From positions 1-5,246 of the forward strand of contig JAJDBL010000337.1 in NCBI GenBank assembly GCA_029261375.1: a DNA stretch of 5,246 nucleotides. Direction: 5' to 3'. The position numbers were made by a program, and so were the translations under genes. Positions 1-4,407 of the stretch are shown in pieces; positions within the stretch are counted from its first letter, which is position 1, and each line of letters begins with the position of its first letter. This stretch comes from Nitrospirales bacterium. Its GTDB lineage: Bacteria; Nitrospirota; Nitrospiria; Nitrospirales; UBA2166. The notes below the pieces were generated by a model. The model worked only from the letters and a program-made list of their open reading frames with translations. It was not told the DNA's origin and ran no database searches.

Positions 1-1
1 T

Positions 2-226
2 TCACAGTCAGCCAACCATCTCCTCGACTCATACATCGACTCTAAGCCCGCCTCCTCGGACACTGCGCACCATATCTTTACCGTTGATGACGTGGCGGTG
101 TTTCTCAAAATTCCGAAAGCGACGGTCTACAAGCTTGTTCGCTTGAACAAGATCCCCGCCCATAAAGTGGGTAAACATTGGCGCTTTTTGCAGGATGAAG
201 TCGAAGCATGGTTACGCAATCGGTAA
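2..226 (+). CDS. Helix-turn-helix (excisionase/MerR-type) DNA-binding protein, C-terminal part
   Basis: The frame is open from the left edge to a TAA at 224-226 and gives 74 visible codons. No ATG lies in frame, and the GTG codons fall inside the domain, so the gene starts upstream of the window. Visible residues 1-24 are a polar, Ser/Asp/His-rich linker. Residues 25-73 match the short winged HTH of the excisionase family (HTH_17): an IFTVDDVAVFL helix, IPKATVYKLVR recognition helix, then the IPAHKVGKHWRF wing and DEVEAWL final helix. This domain binds DNA. It could be a small stand-alone regulator or the tail of a longer protein, and the visible part cannot tell these apart. It is separated from gspF by 328 bp containing a possible terminator, so co-transcription is uncertain. 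The domain call is firm; the biological role is unknown. Confidence 0.75.
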   Translation, partial: SQSANHLLDSYIDSKPASSDTAHHIFTVDDVAVFLKIPKATVYKLVRLNKIPAHKVGKHWRFLQDEVEAWLRNR

Positions 227-271
227 CCGTGGCTTCCTCCTCCCGCTGATTTAGCCTTTCTGTCCCGTGTG

Positions 272-293
272 GCCTCCCCTAGTTGGGGGGGGC
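272..293 (+). terminator. GC-rich hairpin, possible terminator of the HTH gene
   Basis: GCCTCCCC (272-279) can pair with GGGGGGGC (286-293) around a 6-nt loop, giving 8 bp with one G:U pair. It lies 45 nt after the HTH stop codon. The sequence that follows is pyrimidine-rich but has no proper T-run, so it is a weak candidate for an intrinsic terminator. Confidence 0.3.
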
Positions 294-393
294 TAGTAGC
301 ACTCTCTTCTCCTTACCGCTCTCTTTCGTTTCGGCTGTATCCACGCAGGGTTTCGCTCCTTCCTCGCTCTGTTATATGATCACGACGATACGC

Positions 394-509
394 GACTGTT
401 GAAAAAATACTCCAGCGGCGTTCTCGCTGCACGGCTCGGCTCAACGTAGAGTCGTACGATTCGCCTCCCCGCTTGCTGCGGCCTTGCTGGACGCGCTTTT
501 TGAACAGTC
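394..509 (+). repeat. Palindromic intergenic repeat, copy 1 (full)
   Basis: The element starts GACTGTTGAAAAA and ends TTTTTGAACAGTC, so the termini are inverted repeats with one mismatch over 13 bp. The pairing continues further inside: TCCAGC near the left end (411-416) mirrors GCTGGA near the right (486-491). The whole 116 bp can therefore fold into a long imperfect hairpin. The same sequence recurs in this window at 3401-3526 (full) and 2854-2905 (half, inverted). No target-site duplication is visible at its flanks (CGC on the left, CCG on the right). It looks like a dispersed non-coding element of the REP/BIME or MITE kind. I recall similar repeats in Nitrospira genomes, but this was not checked. 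Confidence 0.85.
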
Positions 510-554
510 CCGGAGTACACTCGTCGTTTCAGTGAGCAGAGAGGCGCAACTCCC

Positions 555-1772
555 ATGCCGGTCTACGAATATCGAGGTTTGACGACAGCAGGTAAGGCGG
601 TCTCCGGCATGATTGATGCGGACACTGCCAAGGGTGCCTGTCTCAAGCTTCGAAACACGGGCGTCTTTCCCACAGAACTTGAAGAAGGCGGATCGTCAGG
701 CGAGCCTGGGATGTTCTCCGTAAAGGCTAGGGCAGAAACGATTTCGCTGAAAGATCAGGCGTTACTGACGCGACAACTTGGGACACTCATTTCCGCGGGT
801 CTTCCGCTCGTTGAAGCCTTGAGCGCCCTGCTTGACCAGGTCGAGAAATCTGCCAGCCGCGGGGTGTTGGCTGATATTCGGGAGCGTGTCCGTGAGGGAA
901 GTGCGCTGAGCGAGGCGATGGCGTGTCATCCGAGTTCTTTCTCTCCTCTCTATACCCACATGATTGCTGCAGGCGAAGCGAGTGGCGCGCTCGACGAGGT
1001 TTTGACTCGGCTGGCAGATTTTCAAGACAATCACATTCGACTCAAAAACCGTATGACGACGGTGCTGCTCTATCCGATTTTTATGTTTACAGTGGGGACC
1101 ATCGTACTTCTGTTGCTGATTACCTTTATCGTCCCGAAAATCACAGCGGTGTTTACGGAAATGGAGCAAGCGCTCCCGCTTCCTACGGTCATCCTTCTGG
1201 GTGTGAGCAAAGCCTTTGCCGACTATTGGGTATGGTTTCTCGCGGTGGGAACGGCGGGGCTTCTGCTGTTGGCTCGTGCGTTACGTACGGAGACCGGTCG
1301 CGACCGATACGACGCGTTTCTGTTGAAAGTCCCCGTGGTGGGGACGGTCGTTCAAATGGTCGCCGTGTCGCGGTTTACCCAAACTTTGAGCACGATGTTG
1401 AGTAGCGGCGTTCCTCTCATGCAAGCGCTTGGAGTGGTCTCCAGGGTGGTGAATAATCGGGTGCTTGAGCGTGCAATCAATGAGGCTCGCGAGAATATCC
1501 GCGAAGGGGAAAGTCTGGCCGCGCCACTCAAGCGAAGTGGGTTAATCCCCCCGTTGGCCACTCACATGATTGCCGTCGGGGAAAAAAGTGGTGAATTGGA
1601 AGGGATGCTTATTCGTGTCTCGCAAGTCTATGATGCTGAAGTGGAAACCGCAACGAATCGATTAACTGCGCTCCTTGAGCCGATCATGATCGTTGCCATG
1701 GGCATGGTCGTGTTGTTCATTGTGTTGGCCATCTTGCTCCCAATTTTTGAAATGAGTCAGATGGCACGGTAA
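555..1772 (+). CDS. gspF: Type II secretion system inner-membrane platform protein GspF
   Basis: The 405-residue product has the usual GspF length. It opens with MPVYEYRGLTTAGK, the typical GspF/PilC N-terminus. Two homologous T2SSF domains lie at about residues 70-194 and 274-397. They share the pattern LGTLISAGLPLVEAL (75-89) / LSTMLSSGVPLMQAL (278-291) and MIAAGEASG (136-144) / MIAVGEKSG (338-346), which shows the internal duplication directly. Three membrane segments are visible at about 171-194, 224-243 and 374-397. The family sits in the inner membrane and links the cytoplasmic ATPase GspE to pseudopilus assembly. The ATG at 555 is supported by GAGG at 541-544. The gene is followed after 35 bp by gspG. 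The alternative is a type IV pilus PilC, but the downstream GspG-H-I-J set argues for T2SS. Confidence 0.97.
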   Translation: MPVYEYRGLTTAGKAVSGMIDADTAKGACLKLRNTGVFPTELEEGGSSGEPGMFSVKARAETISLKDQALLTRQLGTLISAGLPLVEALSALLDQVEKSASRGVLADIRERVREGSALSEAMACHPSSFSPLYTHMIAAGEASGALDEVLTRLADFQDNHIRLKNRMTTVLLYPIFMFTVGTIVLLLLITFIVPKITAVFTEMEQALPLPTVILLGVSKAFADYWVWFLAVGTAGLLLLARALRTETGRDRYDAFLLKVPVVGTVVQMVAVSRFTQTLSTMLSSGVPLMQALGVVSRVVNNRVLERAINEARENIREGESLAAPLKRSGLIPPLATHMIAVGEKSGELEGMLIRVSQVYDAEVETATNRLTALLEPIMIVAMGMVVLFIVLAILLPIFEMSQMAR

Positions 1773-1793
1773 AGAGGATAGAGATGTGGCGTG

Positions 1794-1799
1794 AAGGAG
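1794..1799 (+). promoter_or_regulatory. Ribosome-binding site that sets the gspG start
   Basis: AAGGAG lies 8 nt before the ATG at 1808, which is near ideal spacing. An upstream in-frame ATG at 1784 also has a purine stretch (AGAGG, 1773-1777). The 1808 start gives the short leader MQDQRG, which resembles the leader of Klebsiella PulG, so it is preferred. Confidence 0.7.
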
Positions 1800-1807
1800 A
1801 AGTAGGA

Positions 1808-2236
1808 ATGCAGGACCAACGTGGATTTACGTTCGTTGAAATTATGGTGGTAGTGTTGATTCTCGGCATTCTCGCTGCGATTGTCGCTCCCCGGATTATT
1901 GGGGGGACGGACGAGGCAAAAATTACTGCAGCCAAGGTTCAGATGCGCAATGTCGAAGGCGCGTTAAAGCTGTATAAGCTCGATACTGGAACGTATCCGC
2001 CCACGGAACATGGGCTTGTCGCGTTGGTGACAAAACCGACATCAGGGAAAGTCCCCAAGAACTGGCGAAAGGGTGGATATCTTTCCAATGTCCCAAAGGA
2101 TCCCTGGGGCACGCCGTTCGTGTATCTCAGCCCTGGGGTTCACGGCGACTATGATCTCCTTTCCTATGGCGGCGATAGCGAGGCGGGCGGAGAAGGCGAT
2201 GATGCGGATATCCAAAACTGGGCTCTTGAGCAATAG
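1808..2236 (+). CDS. gspG: Major pseudopilin GspG
   Basis: The product is 142 residues from the ATG at 1808. The leader MQDQRG ends at a prepilin-peptidase site (G6/F7). The mature N-terminus FTFVEIMVVVLILGILAAIVAP carries Glu at position 5 and the hydrophobic helix that packs in the pseudopilus core. The C-terminal half has GspG hallmarks: YKLDTGTYPPTEHGLVALV, GGYLSNVPKDPWGTPFVYLSPG, and HGDYDLLSYGGD followed by GEGDDADIQNW. The Asp-rich end corresponds to the calcium-binding loop known in PulG/EpsG, and it distinguishes GspG from type IV pilins. GspG is the main subunit of the periplasmic fibre that pushes substrates through the outer-membrane secretin. An alternative start at 1784 would add 8 residues. 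The gene overlaps gspH at its 3' end. Confidence 0.97.
   Translation: MQDQRGFTFVEIMVVVLILGILAAIVAPRIIGGTDEAKITAAKVQMRNVEGALKLYKLDTGTYPPTEHGLVALVTKPTSGKVPKNWRKGGYLSNVPKDPWGTPFVYLSPGVHGDYDLLSYGGDSEAGGEGDDADIQNWALEQ
2189..2192 (+). promoter_or_regulatory. Ribosome-binding site for gspH, inside gspG
   Basis: GGAG lies 9 nt before the ATG at 2202 and 6 nt before the ATG at 2199. It falls within the gspG codons for the Gly/Glu-rich calcium-loop region. This supports a gspH start inside the end of gspG. Confidence 0.55.
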
Positions 2237-2729
2237 CGTCCAGTGGCCGTCACCGCGAGGGTATTCACTCGTCGAGCTCATGATCGTGATTTTTGTGTTG
2301 GGTTTGGTCGTGGCCGTCGCATATCCCAAGATTCGAACCGGGGGGGATCTGAAATCGGTCTCGCGCCAGCTTATTGCGACGATTCAGCATGCGTACTCGA
2401 CCGCAGAGTCAGAGAAAACCGCGTATCGGCTGCACTATGATCTGACCTACGGAGAATACTGGGTGTCCGAAGCTCCTGGCGTTGATGAGCGTGATGAGTC
2501 TCGGGATGCGGAGCCGGAGCGGCCGCGGCGCCTACCAGAAGGCATCAAGTTTCAGGAGATTGAAACGCTGCACCATGGGGTGACGGCGACTGGACGCACG
2601 TTCACCCATTTCTACCCGATAGGGAGGGTTGAACCGACAGTAATCCGTCTCCAGGATGAGGAGTATGAGACCCTTTCGTTGACTATTAATCCGCTCACGG
2701 CGAGGGTCACGATTGACGCGCTGAATTGA
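2202..2729 (+). CDS. gspH: Minor pseudopilin GspH (GspH/FimT family)
   Basis: The product is 175 residues from the ATG at 2202; the adjacent ATG at 2199 would add one Met. The open frame continues upstream to 2073, but that part runs through gspG in another frame and is not needed. The leader of about 20 residues ends SPRG, followed by YSLVELMIVIFVLGLVVAVAYP. This is a prepilin cleavage site with Glu at mature position 5, and Tyr rather than the usual Phe at position 1. The rest fits GspH: a helix with TIQHAYSTAESEKTAYRLHYD, a charged variable loop (ERDESRDAEPERPRR), and a C-terminal beta region with TFTHFYPIGRVEPTVIRL. GspH belongs to the tip complex of the pseudopilus. The gene overlaps gspG by 35 bp, so the two are probably translationally coupled. 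Confidence 0.87.
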   Translation: MRISKTGLLSNSVQWPSPRGYSLVELMIVIFVLGLVVAVAYPKIRTGGDLKSVSRQLIATIQHAYSTAESEKTAYRLHYDLTYGEYWVSEAPGVDERDESRDAEPERPRRLPEGIKFQEIETLHHGVTATGRTFTHFYPIGRVEPTVIRLQDEEYETLSLTINPLTARVTIDALN

Positions 2730-2770
2730 TTCGATGGGGTGCCGCTTGTCGGTTGCTCTCCCTCCGCTCT

Positions 2771-2796
2771 GACCACGTGGTCCTTCTTTTTTCTTC
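2771..2796 (+). terminator. Palindrome GACCACGTGGTC plus T-rich tract, possible weak terminator
   Basis: GACCACGTGGTC (2771-2782) is a perfect 12-bp palindrome, followed by CTTCTTTTTTCTTC. As RNA it makes only a 4-bp stem with an ACGT loop, so it is a poor intrinsic terminator despite the T6 run at 2787-2792. As DNA the dyad could be a protein-binding site. It begins 41 bp after the gspH stop. Confidence 0.25.
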
Positions 2797-2853
2797 AGTC
2801 TATTTCACGATCTCTGCATGTACCCGTCTGCAGACCATCCCGAATACGTCAGT

Positions 2854-2905
2854 GTTGAGCTGAGCAGTGAAGCGGGAACGCCGCTGGCGGCATTTTTCAA
2901 CAGTC
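2854..2905 (-). repeat. Palindromic intergenic repeat, copy 3 (half element, inverted)
   Basis: The reverse complement of 2854-2905 aligns without gaps to 394-445, the left half of copy 1. By hand count 44 of 52 positions are identical, including GACTGTTGAAAAA and CCAGCGGCGTTC. The match fades near the middle of the full element. No matching other half with the TTTTTGAACAGTC terminus is seen upstream, so this is a truncated or solo half copy. It ends 46 bp before the gspI GTG at 2952. Confidence 0.8.
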
Positions 2906-2913
2906 GCATACAC

Positions 2914-2931
2914 GTTGCAAAGGTTTGCAAC
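2914..2931 (+). promoter_or_regulatory. Perfect inverted repeat GTTGCAAA-GG-TTTGCAAC at the gspI start
   Basis: The two 8-bp arms are exact reverse complements with a 2-bp spacer. As DNA this looks like an operator dyad. As RNA it can fold into a 7-bp stem with an AGGT loop. The TTG at 2925, the most upstream possible gspI start, lies inside it. The function is unknown; the symmetry itself is directly visible. Confidence 0.45.
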
Positions 2932-2951
2932 GACCGCGTACGATACTCCTC

Positions 2952-3398
2952 GTGACGAAACATAGGTCTTCAAAACAACCGGCTCAAGAGGGTTTTACGC
3001 TCTTAGAGGTGATGATTGCGCTGTCGATCTTCGGCATGACGGCGACGGTGCTGTTAGGGTTGAGAAACTGGGATCTTGATACGCGAATCTTTTCGCAGAA
3101 TGTCACGCTAGCGACTTTGCTGGTTCAGGAAAAGATGACCGAGGCTGAACTGGCTATCGATGGACCGCCTGCGTTCGGCACTACGAGGGGGGAGTTTGAA
3201 GACCGAGCTTCTGGCTTTGTCTGGCAGCAGACGGTCTCTGCAACGCCCTTAACCATCGATGTTCGAGAAGTCAAAGTCCGGGTGTCGTGGGGACCAGATG
3301 CGGATGATGATCGGCTGTCGGTCTTGTCGGAATCCGATGAGCCTGAGGAATCGGCGGATGCGGTTGAGGCCGTGGCCTACTATCTCTTCGGCCCCTAG
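2952..3398 (+). CDS. gspI: Minor pseudopilin GspI
   Basis: The product is 148 residues from the GTG at 2952. The leader (M)TKHRSSKQPAQEG is positively charged and ends at a G/F prepilin-peptidase site. The mature start FTLLEVMIALSIFGMTATVLLGL carries Glu at position 5. The region LATLLVQEKMTEAELAI resembles the family's conserved 'A..L..EKM.E' helix, and the later FVWQQTV and REVKVRVSW strands also fit GspI. The family is usually about 120-130 residues, so the acidic C-terminal tail (DADDDRLSVLSESDEPEESADAVEA) looks like an extension. GspI nucleates the tip complex with GspJ. No Shine-Dalgarno sequence precedes GTG 2952. The alternative TTG at 2925 has AAGG only 1 nt away and sits in a hairpin. 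The start is therefore uncertain; the identity is not. Confidence 0.87.
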   Translation: MTKHRSSKQPAQEGFTLLEVMIALSIFGMTATVLLGLRNWDLDTRIFSQNVTLATLLVQEKMTEAELAIDGPPAFGTTRGEFEDRASGFVWQQTVSATPLTIDVREVKVRVSWGPDADDDRLSVLSESDEPEESADAVEAVAYYLFGP

Positions 3399-3400
3399 CA

Positions 3401-3526
3401 GACAGAATGCTCAAAATAAACCGCCAGCTTTGTTCTTGCTTCGCTCAGGACCTCAATGTACGGAACGTACGTCTCGGCCCTTCCCTCGCTACGGCCGCGC
3501 TGGACGGATTTTTTGAACAATCTGTC
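3401..3526 (+). repeat. Palindromic intergenic repeat, copy 2 (full, diverged)
   Basis: The element begins 2 bp after the gspI stop. Its left end, GACAGAATGCTCAAAATAAACCGCCAGC, pairs imperfectly with the right end, whose reverse complement starts GACAGATTGTTCAAAAAATCC. The core 3405-3522 (118 bp) aligns end to end with copy 1. The right arm 3488-3522 matches 475-509 at 28 of 35 positions by hand count. The centre has GTACGGAACGTACGT where copy 1 has CGTAGAGTCGTACG. The left half is more diverged than the right. It lies in the same orientation as copy 1. Confidence 0.78.
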
Positions 3527-3664
3527 GACCAAGTCTAGATACCATGGTGCGCGTAATGATGTTTATCAACGATTCCACGTATGAGTAGCGAATCCGTACC
3601 TCCTGTGAAAGTGGGAATCCAGCTCTGGAGTCCAGAAATCCTCGAACCGCGTCGGACACGATCC
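3527..3664. other. Stretch between repeat copy 2 and the gspJ start used here
   Basis: This 138-bp stretch is open in the gspJ frame from ATG 3581, but it shows no ribosome-binding site and would give an unusually long 52-residue prepilin leader. It contains a decayed REP-like motif at 3601-3622 and an 11-bp palindrome CTGGAGTCCAG at 3625-3635. It is treated as probably non-coding, though translation from 3581 cannot be excluded. Confidence 0.4.
3601..3622 (+). repeat. Decayed REP-like motif
   Basis: TCCTGTGAAAGTGGGAATCC plus AG resembles the widespread bacterial repeat TCCCGCGAAAGCGGGAATCC+AG, recalled from many genomes. It differs at 3 of 22 positions, all C to T. The short stem with a GAAA loop is kept through G:U pairs. 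The match is short and the consensus comes from memory. Confidence 0.4.
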
Positions 3665-4405
3665 GTGGGCTGTGCGGGAACCACGGGGCATGCAAATGGG
3701 TTTTTAGGGTCTCATCCTAGGCCGTCGTCATCGGGGTTCACACTCCTCGAGGTGTTGCTTGCCTTGTCGATGATGGCCATCTTGTTTGCACTTGTGTATG
3801 GCATCTTTGGCACCAGTTCGGATTTGCTTGAGGCTGCGGAACAGGAAAGCGAGTCCTACCATATGGCCCGTTTGTCTTTTCGTCAGTTATCGCAAGAATT
3901 GACCTCTGTCGTTCAATCTCTTCATGGAGTGACCTTTCGCGAAACGTCTGAGGCCGGGTGCCCCCAGATTGCGCGTGTTGAATTATTGGAGAGCGTTCAA
4001 CAGGGAGGGGAGGGCAGTGTCGCGTTTATTGGCGTGGATGCTGACCAAGGGGCTCGTCCAGCTGATTGCTTGATGTTCGCTACCTATGCGCATGGCAGAT
4101 ATCGTCCTGATGCAAAGGAATCCGATCTTAGCGTGGTGACCTACTGGCTTGAGGGTGATAAGGTCATGCATGATGAGGAGACCAATGTCTTTAGCCTTTC
4201 ATCCAAGAGCGTCGAATCGTTCCCGTTGGCGGAGAGTGTCGCAGGATTGAACTTCACCTTCTACGATGGGACACAATGGTTGGATGAATGGGATGCGGCA
4301 AAAAAAGGGGGGCTTCCCAAAGCCCTCGAGGTTGAATTGACGTTCCTACTTCCCTCAGAGGAACGCCGGGTCTTTAGAACGACGGTCGCCTTACCACCTA
4401 CGTAA
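3665..4405 (+). CDS. gspJ: Minor pseudopilin GspJ
   Basis: From the GTG at 3665 the product is 246 residues with a 24-residue leader ending SSSG. The mature protein (222 residues) starts FTLLEVLLALSMMAILFALVYGIFG, with Glu at position 5 and a long hydrophobic helix. The GspJ signature follows: ARLSFRQLSQELTSV after the helix, VVTYWLEGD in the middle, and LAESVAGLNFTFYDGTQWLDEWDA, then LPKALEVELTF, near the end. Two cysteines (in GCPQ and DCLMF) could pair in the periplasm. GspJ forms the pseudopilus tip with GspI and, usually, GspK. The start is unsure: ATG 3581, GTG 3605 and GTG 3611 are in frame, but none of the candidates has a clear Shine-Dalgarno sequence, and 3665 is the last usable start before the cleavage site. 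A 2-bp gap separates it from the next gene. Confidence 0.9.
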   Translation: MGCAGTTGHANGFLGSHPRPSSSGFTLLEVLLALSMMAILFALVYGIFGTSSDLLEAAEQESESYHMARLSFRQLSQELTSVVQSLHGVTFRETSEAGCPQIARVELLESVQQGGEGSVAFIGVDADQGARPADCLMFATYAHGRYRPDAKESDLSVVTYWLEGDKVMHDEETNVFSLSSKSVESFPLAESVAGLNFTFYDGTQWLDEWDAAKKGGLPKALEVELTFLLPSEERRVFRTTVALPPT

Positions 4406-4407
4406 GG

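Larger units (their letters stand above)
227..554. other. Intergenic region upstream of gspF
   Basis: No coding frame with a credible product is seen here. The left part is pyrimidine-rich and contains a GC-rich hairpin (272-293). The right part holds a 116-bp palindromic repeat (394-509). TATGAT at 374-379 resembles a sigma-70 -10 box, but the hexamer 17 bp upstream (TTTCGC, 351-356) is a poor -35, so a promoter for gspF here is only a guess. The 45 bp between the repeat and the gspF start carry GAGG at 541-544, a plausible ribosome-binding site 10 nt before the ATG. Confidence 0.6.
2730..2951. other. Intergenic region between gspH and gspI
   Basis: These 222 bp (195 bp if gspI starts at TTG 2925) hold no credible gene. 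The only short frame after the gspH stop, ATG 2734, ends after 12 codons. The region contains a 12-bp perfect palindrome followed by a T-tract (2771-2796), a half copy of the palindromic repeat in inverted orientation (2854-2905), and a perfect 8-bp inverted repeat (2914-2931). No convincing promoter was found. Confidence 0.6.

Noticed and set aside
351..379. Sigma-70 promoter for gspF
   Set aside because: The -10-like TATGAT is reasonable, but the -35 hexamer matches poorly, so it is not listed as a feature.
762..1169. 135-codon open frame on the - strand inside gspF
   Set aside because: It lies wholly within the strongly supported gspF, has a low-complexity basic/His-rich product with no recognisable domain, and is an antisense shadow.
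923..1405. 160-codon + strand frame inside gspF
   Set aside because: It overlaps gspF out of frame, with an Arg/Ser-rich product of no recognisable family.
1901..2346. G6 run in gspG (1901-1906) and G7 run in gspH (2340-2346) at similar places after the N-terminal helix
   Set aside because: Both encode Gly-Gly in the helix-to-loop turn, and chance plus codon choice explains them. There is no sign of frame disruption.
2734..2772. Short frame after gspH (12 codons)
   Set aside because: It is too short, has no ribosome-binding site and shows no similarity to a known leader peptide.
3259..3516. 85-codon + strand frame spanning the end of gspI and repeat copy 2
   Set aside because: It is the gspI sequence read out of frame running into a non-coding repeat.
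394..3526. CRISPR array or tandem repeat
   Set aside because: The copies are far apart, differ in orientation and completeness, and have no regular spacers.
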